Shown here: in pieces, positions 7,187 through 15,289 of the stretch | Layout: every line of letters begins with the position of its first letter | Position numbering within the stretch: position 1 is the first letter of the stretch | Assembly: GCA_900109485.1 (NCBI GenBank) | Contig: FOAY01000004.1 | Span: forward strand, 372,001-436,000 | Direction of reading: 5' to 3' | Source: Kosakonia sacchari | GTDB taxonomy: Bacteria; Pseudomonadota; Gammaproteobacteria; Enterobacterales; Enterobacteriaceae | Length of the DNA stretch: 64,000 bases | Made by a program: the position numbers and the translations under genes | The notes under the pieces: generated by a model | Databases searched by the model: none | What the model was told of the DNA's origin: nothing | Seen by the model: the letters and a program-made list of their open reading frames with translations, nothing else

Positions 7187-8238
7187 TGGCGATGCCCAAA
7201 CTGCGTAACGGGTTGCCGCTGCTTCTCCTCTCACTGCTCTTTGTCGCCATGATGGAGCAGGTCCATCTGCCCGCTGCGCTCCTGCTGGGGCCGATGTTTG
7301 CCGGGATTATTCTCGCCATCCTTAACCGGCCGGTGGTGGTAAGCAAAACCAGTTTCGGTGTTGCGCAGGCGGTGGTCGGCGCGATGATCGCTCATGCCAT
7401 TCCCGCTTCGGTGTTCGGTCGCATTGCTGCCGACTGGCCGCTGTTTATCAGTTGTATTGTCTCGGTGATTTTCGCCAGCGCCATTCTCGGCTGGATTATG
7501 GCGAAACTGCAGGTTTTTCCAGGCTCCACGGCGATCTGGGGTTCGTCGCCGGGCGCGGCAGCAGCCATGACCATTATGGCGGAGAGTTTCGGTGCCGATG
7601 TCCGCCTGGTGGCATTTATGCAGTATCTGCGGGTAATGATTGTGGCGCTGGTCGCGGTACTGGTAACCCGCATATGGATGGGCGCGACCAGCCCGGATCA
7701 CGCGGTCGCGACATTTACTCTGTTCGGCCCGGTGCGCTGGCTACCGTTTGTCGGTACGTTGCTGGTTATCGCGACAGGTTATCTGATCGCCCGGCGAGTA
7801 AAACTTCCCTCCGGTCCGATGCTGATAACGTTAATACTGGGAACCATTATTGAAGATACCGGGCTGTTGTCGCTGGAATTGCCGCCGTGGCTGCTGGCGC
7901 TCTCCTACGCGGTGATTGGCTGGAGCATTGGGCTGCGCTTTACGCGGGAGATTGTCTGGTACGCCGCCCGCGCACTGCCGCGCGTGCTGCTGTCGGTGCT
8001 GACACTGGTGGCTGTGTGCTGCGGCTTTGCATTTTTGCTGGTGCAGTTCGCCGGTATCGACCCGCTCACCGCCTATCTCGCCACCAGCCCCGGCGGAGCA
8101 GATACGGTGGCGATCATCGCCTCTTCAAGTCACGTTGATATCTCGTTTGTGATGGCGATGCAGACCGGGCGCTTTATTCTGGTGCTGATCACCGGCCCGG
8201 CGATTTCACGCTTTGTGGCAAAGAGGCTGGGAGCATAA
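7186..8238 (+). CDS. abrB: AbrB-family membrane protein (transporter-like)
   Basis: This 350-residue inner-membrane protein has about 10 hydrophobic segments and resembles E. coli AbrB. Family hallmarks are LPAALLLGPMFAG near residue 30, GSSPGAAAAMTIMAESFGAD near 125 and its second-half counterpart AYLATSPGGADTVAIIASS near 300. These show the internal duplication typical of this family. The name AbrB and the label ammonia monooxygenase in databases are historical; the true substrate is unknown. The start at 7186 overlaps the stop of a 17-residue leader ORF. GTG at 7177 and ATG at 7192 are alternatives. The next gene converges on it, so it is transcribed alone with its leader. Confidence 0.8.
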   Translation: MAMPKLRNGLPLLLLSLLFVAMMEQVHLPAALLLGPMFAGIILAILNRPVVVSKTSFGVAQAVVGAMIAHAIPASVFGRIAADWPLFISCIVSVIFASAILGWIMAKLQVFPGSTAIWGSSPGAAAAMTIMAESFGADVRLVAFMQYLRVMIVALVAVLVTRIWMGATSPDHAVATFTLFGPVRWLPFVGTLLVIATGYLIARRVKLPSGPMLITLILGTIIEDTGLLSLELPPWLLALSYAVIGWSIGLRFTREIVWYAARALPRVLLSVLTLVAVCCGFAFLLVQFAGIDPLTAYLATSPGGADTVAIIASSSHVDISFVMAMQTGRFILVLITGPAISRFVAKRLGA

Positions 8239-8239
8239 C

Positions 8240-8263
8240 CCCGGCAAGAACGTCAATGCCGGG
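8240..8263. terminator. hairpin between convergent genes
   Basis: CCCGGCA (8240-8246) and TGCCGGG (8257-8263) form a 7-bp stem with a 10-base loop, placed exactly between the stops of abrB and the DapA-like gene. There is no clear T tract on either side, so termination is likely but not certain. Confidence 0.45.
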
Positions 8264-8270
8264 ACGACAA

Positions 8271-9158
8271 TCACTCCGCAGCCAGACGCAGCCTTTCGAT
8301 CACCTCAGCCACTTCACGTCGCGCGTCGCCTTGCAGCGTCTGTAATGGCGGTGGCAGACACGGCGCCGTCACCACGCCCAGCAATTCGGCAGCAGTTGCG
8401 ATCACGCGCATGCTGCCGCCATAACGATTGAACAGATCCCACAGCGGCGCCAGCGCGTCGGAATGCGCCCGTGCCAGCGCCATGTCGCCGGCCTGCGCCG
8501 CGCGGGAGATGGCCAGCGCCGCTTGCGGGAATAGTCCGCCCAGCACCGAATACCAGATCCCGCAACCGGCGCTCAGGCCGTCAACCGCGATGGCATCGCC
8601 GCTGATGCCGAGCGTAATATGTGCCGGAATGAGCCCCCGCAGCGCTGCAATCCGCTCCAGCGCGGCAATGGGAGGAATTTTGATCGAGCCGACATTGGGT
8701 AACTGGGCGATGCGGGCAAGCAGCGCATCGCTGAAGGTGAAATGCGTCGCTCGGGGATTATCGTAAATGCAGAGCGGCACCGACAATTCGCGAGTCACCG
8801 CCGCGTACAGGCCAAAGACTTCCTCTTCGGTTAACGCGTGATAGGAAACCGGCGCCAGCAGCACCGCGCTAACGCCCGCTTTTTGCGCATCTTCCGCCAG
8901 CCACAGCACATCGCGGGTACGCAGTGCGCCAATCCCGGCGATCACCGGCACCGCGCCGGAGTGTTCCGTCGCCAGGCGCAGCGCGGCGGCGCGTTCATTA
9001 CGGCTGAAATAGGGATAGCAACCCGTCGATCCTAACGCGCCAATCGAATCCACCCCGGCCACGCGGAGCTTCTCGATCAGCCGAACGTATGCCGCTTCAT
9101 CCAGCCGCTCGTCAACCAGCGGCGTCAGCGGAAATGCGCTCAGTCCCGTGAAATCCAT
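8271..9158 (-). CDS. dihydrodipicolinate synthase-superfamily aldolase/lyase
   Basis: This 295-residue class I aldolase is of the DapA/NanA superfamily. The (beta/alpha)8 barrel signs are present: ALGSTGCYPYFSRNER, the analogue of the GTTGE loop, near residues 41-55; Tyr132 in CIYDNP; and the Schiff-base Lys160 in VGSIKIPP. The GTTGES loop is altered to GSTGCY, so it is not the lysine-biosynthesis enzyme. Family members of this type cleave or form 2-oxo acids such as 4-hydroxy-2-oxoglutarate or sugar acids, and the substrate cannot be told here. It is a single gene, convergent with abrB and divergent from the region in front of the Bcr-type efflux gene. No pathway partner is adjacent. Confidence 0.8.
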   Translation of the reverse strand: MDFTGLSAFPLTPLVDERLDEAAYVRLIEKLRVAGVDSIGALGSTGCYPYFSRNERAAALRLATEHSGAVPVIAGIGALRTRDVLWLAEDAQKAGVSAVLLAPVSYHALTEEEVFGLYAAVTRELSVPLCIYDNPRATHFTFSDALLARIAQLPNVGSIKIPPIAALERIAALRGLIPAHITLGISGDAIAVDGLSAGCGIWYSVLGGLFPQAALAISRAAQAGDMALARAHSDALAPLWDLFNRYGGSMRVIATAAELLGVVTAPCLPPPLQTLQGDARREVAEVIERLRLAAE

Positions 9159-9477
9159 GCTTTACCCCCTTCAGAGTCAGAAACCCAGCGCTGTTTTCTC
9201 ACAGCAACAGCCTGGCATCATACGTTGCAACCCGGCGATCGGTTCGTCGCCTGCCTCACATAATGTGGCCTGCGGCATTTCCGGCAGGCTCTTGAGGATG
9301 AACCACCGTTTTCGCCGCCAACCGGAACAGCGTAGCGCAGGCTGATAGCCTTGTAGAGATCCACCCCCGGGTCAATGGCCGGTACCACGCCATATCCCGC
9401 ACCACTATGCCAACGACAGCGCGCAGCCGGTGGTCTTTACCATGACGGTCAGCGAACGCCATTCATGAACCTCGCTC
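9159..9477. other. intergenic region, possible gene remnant
   Basis: This is about 320 bp of coding-like composition without a supported ORF. Short frames exist on both strands (longest about 68 codons on minus) but have no ribosome site and no recognisable domain. It may be the decayed remnant of a regulator for the neighbouring efflux gene. The sequence alone does not show which. Confidence 0.3.
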
Positions 9478-9506
9478 ATAACGTCATTATGATTTAATGA
9501 CGTTAT
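9478..9506. promoter_or_regulatory. 12-bp perfect inverted repeat, likely operator
   Basis: ATAACGTCATTA (9478-9489) and TAATGACGTTAT (9495-9506) are a perfect inverted repeat around five bases, 72 bp before the start of the Bcr/CflA-type pump. The symmetry and length suit a dimeric repressor of TetR or MarR type. A further GATAACG lies near 9527-9533. No regulator gene of that type is adjacent. Confidence 0.55.
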
Positions 9507-9578
9507 CATTTGTGTCGCTCTGATTAAGATAACGTTCCGCCTTTGTCGGCACCCTCCTCGTTACTGAATCAGGATCCT

Positions 9579-10742
9579 ATGAGCAACAAGATACACGGGC
9601 CACTGTTTCTCGCGATCCTCAGCGCGCTGATGGCCTTTACTTCTCTGTCGACAGATATCTATCTACCCGCCATGCCGCTGATGGCCAGCGAGCTGCAAGG
9701 GGATATCGAACTGACCATTACCGGTTTTTTAATCGGCTTCGCGCTGGCGCAACTGGTATGGGGGCCGATCAGCGACGCCATTGGCCGCCGTCGGCCGCTA
9801 TTTATCGGTATGCTGCTGTTTATTATCGGTTCCGCTGGCTGCGCCCTGTCGACGGACATTCAGCAAATTGTCTTCTGGCGCGTGTTTCAGGCCTTTGGCG
9901 CCTGTACCGGGCCGATGCTGGCGCGGGCAATGATCCGCGATCTGTTCGCCCGCACCCGCGCTGCGCATATGCTCTCTACGCTGACCATCATTATGGCTAT
10001 CGCCCCGATTATCGGGCCGCTGGCGGGCGGGCAAATCATTAAGATCACCAGCTGGCACGCTATTTTCTGGCTGCTGGCGGTGATTGGCGGGCTGATGTTT
10101 CTCTCCCTCTATGCGCTGCCGGAAACCCTGCCGCCGGAAAAACGGGTCAACACCTCGCTGGCGGGCGCGTTTACCAACTATTTCTCGCTGCTGCGCAATC
10201 GCGCCTTTATGCGTTTTACGCTGTGCCTGACCTTTTTCTACGTTTCCGCGTACGCGTTTATTACCGGGTCGCCGTTCGTCTATATCCGCTATTACGGTAT
10301 CGATCCGCAATATTACGGCTGGCTGTTCGCCATCAATATTGTGGGGCTGATGGGGATGAGCATGGTGAACCGGCGGCTGGTGCAGCGCCATCCGCTGGAA
10401 CGGCTGCTGAAAATCGCCGTGGCGGGCGCGGCTGTTGCAGCCGTCGCACTGGCGCTGGTGGTGAAACTGCAACTGGGCGGCATTGCTGCGGTCGTTATAT
10501 GCGTGTTCCTGTTCTTCTCGATGAACGGCATCATCGCCGCAACCTCCACCGCCGCGGCGCTTGATGCCGTGCCAACCATTGCCGGGTCAGCCGCCGCATT
10601 AATGGGTTCCTTGCAGTACGGCAGCGGCATCATTTCGTCACTGCTGCTGGCGTGGTTTCGCGACGGCACGCCGTGGACAATGGCGTGGGTGATGGCGCTC
10701 TTCACGCTCGCCAGCGCGGCGATAGTGCTGCGCCGCCATTGA
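9579..10742 (+). CDS. Bcr/CflA-family multidrug efflux MFS transporter
   Basis: This 387-residue 12-helix drug:H+ antiporter is of the DHA1 type. The Bcr/CflA features are LSTDIYLPAMPLMASEL in helix 1, motif A GPISDAIGRRRPLF between helices 2 and 3, and FWRVFQAFGACTGPMLARAMIRDLF in helix 4 (motif B/C region, in part). It would export amphipathic drugs, bicyclomycin-like compounds or amino acids from the inner membrane. The ATG at 9579 follows AGGA (9569-9572); an in-frame TTG at 9543 is less likely. It stands alone, preceded by a perfect inverted repeat. The substrate cannot be assigned. EmrD at 45.6 kb is a second, distinct member of the superfamily. Confidence 0.85.
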   Translation: MSNKIHGPLFLAILSALMAFTSLSTDIYLPAMPLMASELQGDIELTITGFLIGFALAQLVWGPISDAIGRRRPLFIGMLLFIIGSAGCALSTDIQQIVFWRVFQAFGACTGPMLARAMIRDLFARTRAAHMLSTLTIIMAIAPIIGPLAGGQIIKITSWHAIFWLLAVIGGLMFLSLYALPETLPPEKRVNTSLAGAFTNYFSLLRNRAFMRFTLCLTFFYVSAYAFITGSPFVYIRYYGIDPQYYGWLFAINIVGLMGMSMVNRRLVQRHPLERLLKIAVAGAAVAAVALALVVKLQLGGIAAVVICVFLFFSMNGIIAATSTAAALDAVPTIAGSAAALMGSLQYGSGIISSLLLAWFRDGTPWTMAWVMALFTLASAAIVLRRH

Positions 10743-10909
10743 TGATTCAAGCTCATAAGCTCATGCCGATTTCCCCCGATAGTCGCAGGTCATTGGCAGG
10801 GCTATGATCGCTGTTCCCGGAAAACGAGCGGAGCGTCAATCACGCCAGCCGCCACCGATTTTCCGCCCGGTGAGTAAACTTAACGATAAGACCCATACTG
10901 GAGAAGACC

Positions 10910-11317
10910 ATGAAGATCACCCGCAATGCTTCCGTTCCTTCCGCGCAAGGCCCGCAGGAATATTTCACTGGCCGCGTGCGGATCGACGCGCCGTTTAAGG
11001 CCGAAGAACCTGCCCGCGTAGGCGGCGCAACCGTAACGTTTGAACCGGGCGCGCGCACCGCGTGGCATACCCATCCGCTCGGCCAGACGCTGATCGTCAC
11101 TCACGGCAAAGGCTGGATCCAGTGCGAAGGCGAAGCCATTCAGGAGATGAACCTGGGCGATATCGTCTGGATCCCTGAGGATGTTAAACACTGGCACGGC
11201 GCGACGGCGGATACTGCCATAACCCATATTGCCATCGCCGAGTCGTTAAATGGCAGCCCGGTAACCTGGCTTGAACAGGTTACCGACGAGCAATATCGCG
11301 GCCGCTATACGGCGTGA
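10910..11317 (+). CDS. single-domain cupin protein
   Basis: This 135-residue cupin has both metal motifs intact: motif 1 [19 protein letters not shown] (His, His, Gln/Glu positions near 52-57) and motif 2 [12 protein letters not shown] near 92-103. This pattern, with HxH and a Gln after PLG, matches the small manganese cupins related to bacterial hydroxynitrile lyases and to cupins paired with carboxymuconolactone decarboxylase-like proteins. The reaction is not known. GGAGAAGACC just upstream gives the ATG. Its 3' end overlaps the end of the convergent WYL-type regulator by 13 bp. The conserved ligands suggest an active metalloprotein. Confidence 0.8.
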   Translation: MKITRNASVPSAQGPQEYFTGRVRIDAPFKAEEPARVGGATVTFEPGARTAWHTHPLGQTLIVTHGKGWIQCEGEAIQEMNLGDIVWIPEDVKHWHGATADTAITHIAIAESLNGSPVTWLEQVTDEQYRGRYTA

Positions 11318-12186
11318 AAACGGGTATATAAATCCTGTTCAAATTGCTCGCGCAGCGAGGCGGGCGAAAGAATGCCGATGTCCGGCAGCCAGTAGCGCAG
11401 CCAGCGAAACAGCGTATGCGGATCGCTGATCGCCGTAGAGAGCGTCAGGCTGCCGTCGTCGTGGTGTTCAATAATGCGTTGCGCGGGGAACAGCGCCCGG
11501 CGGGTGACATATTCCGCGGCATGCGCCGATACGCGCAGTACCGTCTCTACCCGCGAGCCAAAGCGAATACCGGCATGACTTTCCAGCTCGGCGACCACGT
11601 CAGCGAGCAGTTCAAAGCGCTGATCGGTGCTGGTTAGCCGCTCAATACGCGCCACTTCGAACGCCTTTAACTGCCCTTTTTCCATCGCCGCCAGGTACCA
11701 CAAGCCGTACTGGTTAATCAGCCGGTAAGGCTGCGCGCGCCGGGCTTTGTCGCGGTAGCAATATTCCACCTCTATACGCTGGCTAATGGCCTGATTTAAC
11801 TGGTTAAGCAACGGCTCAAGCTGCTGATTTTGCCGGCTGCTCGGTGCGTGAAAGGCAATATTGCTGCGCTGTTTCATGCTGTTACGCAGTGATTGTCCAT
11901 CCTGGCGCGGGAAGAGATGTGCCACGCCGGTAAAGTCGGCGAATTCCGCCAGATGACCGCTGTGTAATGTCGGAAGAAGGTGGGCGCTGAGCTTATAGCG
12001 TCCTGGCGAAACCTGATCGAGGATATGCCCCAGCCGCGCAAGGTCGCGGTAAGCCGTGCGTTCCGTTATGCCGAATTTATCGCACAGCCACGCCTTATCG
12101 ATGGTTTTGCCCTGATAGAGTGCAGCGAAAATTTCGCACAGCCGCTCAATCAACGGGTCGTGTTTTCTGTCGTGACTTTCCTTCAT
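11305..12186 (-). CDS. HTH-WYL transcriptional regulator (YafY type)
   Basis: This 293-residue regulator has an N-terminal winged helix of DeoR/HTH_11 type (about residues 8-62: [38 protein letters not shown], in part). A WYL ligand-sensing domain is centred on [15 protein letters not shown] near residue 155. A C-terminal WCX extension ends ...[16 protein letters not shown] domains bind small ligands or nucleic acids and are frequent in stress and defence regulators. The start has only a weak upstream site. It converges with and slightly overlaps the cupin gene. Its targets are unknown. It is similar in build to E. coli YafY and YkfI-region regulators. Confidence 0.82.
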   Translation of the reverse strand: MKESHDRKHDPLIERLCEIFAALYQGKTIDKAWLCDKFGITERTAYRDLARLGHILDQVSPGRYKLSAHLLPTLHSGHLAEFADFTGVAHLFPRQDGQSLRNSMKQRSNIAFHAPSSRQNQQLEPLLNQLNQAISQRIEVEYCYRDKARRAQPYRLINQYGLWYLAAMEKGQLKAFEVARIERLTSTDQRFELLADVVAELESHAGIRFGSRVETVLRVSAHAAEYVTRRALFPAQRIIEHHDDGSLTLSTAISDPHTLFRWLRYWLPDIGILSPASLREQFEQDLYTRFHAV

Positions 12187-12524
12187 TGCTGCGGGTTCCG
12201 GAATAAAGTCTCACAAGACGTTAAAATTACAGCCTGACCATCGCGCCACGGCCCGAAGTTTCAGGTAAGACCTTGTTTTTGTTCATAGGGATTAACGGCA
12301 AAAAACAGGAAAACTAAAATGAAATTTCCGCGTGCTATGCAATTCCCTGATTCTATTAAGGGAAAGATAAATGTCCTCGCAGAGAGGAGATGCCAGTACA
12401 GGGTAATTGCCGCCTGCCGCTTCGCTAACTTCAACAAACCATCAACGAATCTGCCGCTTACGTTGTTCATTCCCCGTGCGGAAAAGATAATCGTTATTTA
12501 CTTTGGTATATAACGAGAAACGTG
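12187..12524. other. intergenic region upstream of the ABC binding protein
   Basis: This is about 338 bp. It must hold the promoters of the WYL regulator (left) and of the binding-protein gene (right). GCCTGCCGCTTCGC and flanking GC-rich stretches could fold, but I found no pattern that I can match to a known riboswitch. A TTGGTATATAAC -10-like sequence lies near 12503-12514, close to the right gene. A 64-codon frame at 12319-12513 has no ribosome site. Confidence 0.35.
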
Positions 12525-13451
12525 ATGAAAACGATGGCAGGCAAGTATGCAGCGGTAATGGCGCTGGCGGTGTTTAGTGCTACGCCCGTTCTGGCAAAAG
12601 ATATTCGCGTCACTTATGCCGGTTCGATGGGCAAAGTGATGGATCAGGGGCTGGGGCCGGTGTTTGCGAAAGCGGAAAATGGCGCCTGGCAGGGCCAGGG
12701 ACAGGGCGCTTACGGTATGGCGCGTTTGCTGGCGAGCCATAAACTGACGGCAGACGTGTTTGTCTCCATCAACCCTGGCCCGATGCAGATCCTGAAAGAT
12801 GCAGGCTTAATCGATGATGCCGTCCCGGTCGCCAGCACCAGCATGGTGATAGCGTACAGCCCGAAAGGCAAATATGCCGCGCAGTTTGCCGAATCAAGTA
12901 AACAGCATGATGCCGGCTGGCTGAAGCTGCTGGCGCAGAAAGATATTCACTTTGGTCGCACCGATCCGTATGTCGATCCGAAAGGGCAGAACATTGTCTT
13001 TACCCTGCTGCTGGCGGAAAAATATTACCACCAGCCGGGCATGGCGCAGAAAGTGCTGGGCGACCTGCAAAACCCGGAACAGACTCACCAGGAAGGCGGC
13101 CTGCTGGCGCGCCTCGAGAGCGGCCAGATTGATGCCGCAGCCGGTTACGAAAGCGAAGTACGTTCCGCTCATCTGCCGTATGTCGCGCTGCCGGATGAGA
13201 TCAACCTCAGCAACCCGGCGCTGGCGAAACAGTGGTATGACACCGTCAGTTTCACCATTAAAGACAGCGCAGGCAAAGATCAAACCCTGCACACGCAGCC
13301 GATGGTGTTCTACGCGGCAGTGCTGAAGAACGCGCCAAACGGCACCGATCAGGCGAAGAAATTCGTTGAATTTATGCAAAGCGCGCAGGGGCAGCAGATC
13401 CTTAATCATTATGGTTACGCCGCGCCGAAAGGCAACGCGCTGTACCGCTGA
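12525..13451 (+). CDS. molybdate/tungstate-type ABC substrate-binding protein
   Basis: This is a periplasmic solute-binding protein of 308 residues. The signal peptide has MAGKYAAVMALAVFSATPVLA with likely cleavage before KDIRV. The mature start IRVTYAGSMGKVMDQGLGPVF and the later DPYVDPKGQNIVFTLLLAEKYY match the ModA/WtpA class (SBP_bac_11). In that class an Ala-Gly-Ser loop and a downstream Asp-Pro region bind the oxyanion. A GTG at 12522 is an alternative start. The permease gene overlaps its stop, so the two are one transcript. No ATP-binding gene follows. Whether the ligand is molybdate, tungstate or another anion cannot be told from sequence. Confidence 0.78.
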   Translation: MKTMAGKYAAVMALAVFSATPVLAKDIRVTYAGSMGKVMDQGLGPVFAKAENGAWQGQGQGAYGMARLLASHKLTADVFVSINPGPMQILKDAGLIDDAVPVASTSMVIAYSPKGKYAAQFAESSKQHDAGWLKLLAQKDIHFGRTDPYVDPKGQNIVFTLLLAEKYYHQPGMAQKVLGDLQNPEQTHQEGGLLARLESGQIDAAAGYESEVRSAHLPYVALPDEINLSNPALAKQWYDTVSFTIKDSAGKDQTLHTQPMVFYAAVLKNAPNGTDQAKKFVEFMQSAQGQQILNHYGYAAPKGNALYR

Positions 13452-14221
13452 TGCGCCAGGCCGGGCGTATGGCGGGCTGGCTGTCGCTTCCCGCATTACT
13501 GCTGTTGAGCATTCCGTTTGTTACCCTGCTGCATGAAACGCCGTGGGGCCACTTCCGGCTTGCCTGGCGGGATGACAATGCGATTGCCGTGTCGCTCGGC
13601 CTTGGGCTGCTGGCGCTGTGCCTGATTATCCTGATCGGCCTGCCGGTGGCCTGGTGGCTGGCGCGGGCCACCGGGCGCAAACGTCTGATCGCCGAGCTGC
13701 TGGTAATGGTTCCGCTGCTGACGCCGCCGCTGTCGATGGGCATTTTGCTGGTTTCCGCATGGGGGCCGTACGGCCTGTTTGGTCAGTGGCTGTCGCAGGT
13801 CGGCATGACGCTGGTCAATAATCCTGCCGCCTTTGTTCTGGCACAGCTTTACGGCGCGCTACCCTATTTTATTGTGGTGGCGCGCAGCGCTTTTAGTACC
13901 GTACCGAAAACGATTCTTGAAGCCGGGCAGACGCTTGGCGCGGGCGGCTGGCAGCGCTTTCGCTATCTGGCGCTACCAATGGCGATGCCAGGGCTGGCTT
14001 CGGCGGTCGCGCTGGCCTGGGTGCGGGCGGTTGGCGAGTTCGGCATTGTGATGATCTTCGCTTACTTTCCGCAGGGGATTCCGGTCAAGCTCTACACCAA
14101 CCTGCAAAATGACGGCGTTGATTCCGTTTATACCCTGCTGTGGCTGCTGCTGATCGTCACGCTGCCGCTGCCGATGATCTGTATGGCGCTGGGCAGACGG
14201 GCGCAGGTGAATCAGCTTTGA
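13451..14221 (+). CDS. ABC transporter permease, ModB/WtpB-like
   Basis: This 256-residue inner-membrane permease has six hydrophobic segments and the binding-protein-dependent (EAA) motif, ILEAGQTLGAGGWQRFRYLALPMAMPGL (in part) around residues 153-180. It contacts the ATPase there. The start ATG overlaps the stop of the binding-protein gene (TGATG), showing coupling. It belongs to the molybdate/sulphate class of permeases. The operon ends here. The next gene is on the other strand, so no ATPase subunit is encoded locally and one must be supplied in trans or the system is incomplete. Confidence 0.8.
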   Translation: MRQAGRMAGWLSLPALLLLSIPFVTLLHETPWGHFRLAWRDDNAIAVSLGLGLLALCLIILIGLPVAWWLARATGRKRLIAELLVMVPLLTPPLSMGILLVSAWGPYGLFGQWLSQVGMTLVNNPAAFVLAQLYGALPYFIVVARSAFSTVPKTILEAGQTLGAGGWQRFRYLALPMAMPGLASAVALAWVRAVGEFGIVMIFAYFPQGIPVKLYTNLQNDGVDSVYTLLWLLLIVTLPLPMICMALGRRAQVNQL

Positions 14222-14280
14222 GATAAGCTAACTCTTGCCGCATTAGCGCAACCTGTTCGCATTACCATGGAACGGAGAGG

Positions 14281-14311
14281 GTAAAAAAATAAGGCTCCCT
14301 GTGGGTGCCTT
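14281..14311 (-). terminator. intrinsic terminator of the 57-residue ORF
   Basis: AAGGC-T-CCC / GGG-T-GCCTT (14291-14311) is a stem with one T-T mismatch and a TGT loop. Read on the minus strand it is followed by ATTTTTTTAC, a proper T tract, just downstream of the small gene ending at 14332. Confidence 0.75.
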
Positions 14312-14331
14312 ACCTCTCTACGTAAAACTTA

Positions 14332-14505
14332 TCAGGCGGTTTTGGCGAATTTCGCTTTCTTTGTCAGCCCTACAATATCCATCTCTTTGTTATTTTTACC
14401 GAATTTCGCAAGCTTGTTACTATCAATGGCGGACCAAAAATCTTCAGAGCGTTTGGCTGCGGCCATCGCTTTTACGGAATCGATTTTTTTCTTTTGCGTG
14501 ATCAT
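14332..14505 (-). CDS. small Lys-rich protein of unknown function
   Basis: This is a 57-residue, very basic protein (MITQKKKIDSVKAMAAAKRS at the start, GLTKKAKFAKTA at the end). It has no signal peptide, membrane segment or cysteine. GGAGG six bases before the ATG at 14505 is a strong ribosome site, and an intrinsic terminator follows the stop, so this is a complete transcription unit rather than a chance frame. The amphipathic Ala/Lys/Ser segments suggest helices, and a nucleic-acid or ribosome association is conceivable. I do not recognise a family. Confidence 0.6.
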   Translation of the reverse strand: MITQKKKIDSVKAMAAAKRSEDFWSAIDSNKLAKFGKNNKEMDIVGLTKKAKFAKTA

Positions 14506-14596
14506 AACGCCTCCTGTCCGGCTTTCAGCCATGACGCAATACTATCTTATCCCTGCTCACTTAACAAACAACCGGCTCGGCACATAACGGTACCCG

Positions 14597-15169
14597 TTAC
14601 TCTTCGTCAGGAACGATTCCATTCATTTTCCGTCGAATAGTATCAAGTATATCAATTACTTCTGCTGACATTCTGTTATGAGCGTTTGCAACATGCGCAA
14701 AACCATATGCTCTATAATGGGGTTGAGCTGCAACGATCGGATCCTGAAGATAAACCTCTTCAAGACCCACCATGTCACAAAAAGTTGTTGAGTAAATAAG
14801 CGCGATTACCAGCACATTGCCTGTTAAAACCGTGTCTTCATGAGCAATAAAGTTTTCGAGCATACAAATAGCAAACTCGTTACGTCGAAAATCATATTTG
14901 CAAATAATAACGGCGTGCAGCGAATCAGGAGCGACCCAATCGGCAATTTTTAAATGAATGTCCAGGATCCCATCATCGGCAAAGCCTCTGTAGTGCTGCA
15001 TTGCCCACGTCCAGTTGAGGACACTTGAATCAATCTTCTTTTCAAGGCGAGCCCTGTCATCTTCACTCAATACCCCAACAGAAAGCGTATCCCACCCGAA
15101 GCCGTTAATAATTTTCTGGGTCGTCTCAAGGCAGAAATTATGAATCTCTTGAATCGATAAATCGCTCAC
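14597..15169 (-). CDS. conserved hypothetical protein
   Basis: This is a 190-residue soluble protein I cannot assign. The N-terminal half is charged and helical. The C-terminal half (VLVIALIYSTTFCDMVGLEEVYLQDP... HYRAYGFAHV) reads like the end of a GNAT acyltransferase fold, where a tyrosine in a Y-x-x-x-GF motif faces acyl-CoA, but the acetyl-CoA pyrophosphate loop is not recognisable. It may be a degenerate GNAT. The base composition is lower in GC than in the neighbours on both sides. It stands alone, 91 bp downstream of the small Lys-rich ORF start, and is transcribed in the same direction. Confidence 0.55.
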   Translation of the reverse strand: MSDLSIQEIHNFCLETTQKIINGFGWDTLSVGVLSEDDRARLEKKIDSSVLNWTWAMQHYRGFADDGILDIHLKIADWVAPDSLHAVIICKYDFRRNEFAICMLENFIAHEDTVLTGNVLVIALIYSTTFCDMVGLEEVYLQDPIVAAQPHYRAYGFAHVANAHNRMSAEVIDILDTIRRKMNGIVPDEE

Positions 15170-15245
15170 CCGTCCATCCTTATTAGCAATGCGTCCTGGG
15201 GGGCATCATAAATGAGCGTCGTTCATATGTTAACCAGATGACGGT

Positions 15246-15282
15246 CAAAAACCGGCCCGGCACGCTTTCCATCGCCGGGCCG
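15246..15282 (-). terminator. intrinsic terminator of the aldo/keto reductase gene
   Basis: CGGCCCGGC (15253-15261) pairs with GCCGGGCCG (15274-15282) across a 12-base loop. On the minus strand the stem is followed by GTTTTTG, eight bases after the reductase stop at 15290. Confidence 0.75.
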
Positions 15283-15289
15283 CTGAGGA

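Noticed and set aside
9256-9462. A 68-codon minus-strand frame as a small gene.
   Set aside because: No ribosome site, no recognisable domain and arginine-rich shadow-like composition; kept only as a possible remnant in the intergenic entry.
12319-12513. A 64-codon plus-strand frame upstream of the binding protein.
   Set aside because: No Shine-Dalgarno sequence and it covers the likely promoter of the next gene.
12187-12524. A molybdenum-cofactor riboswitch before the molybdate-type ABC genes.
   Set aside because: The region has GC-rich stretches but I could not match the conserved Moco-motif blocks, so I list it only as intergenic. A covariance-model scan would decide.
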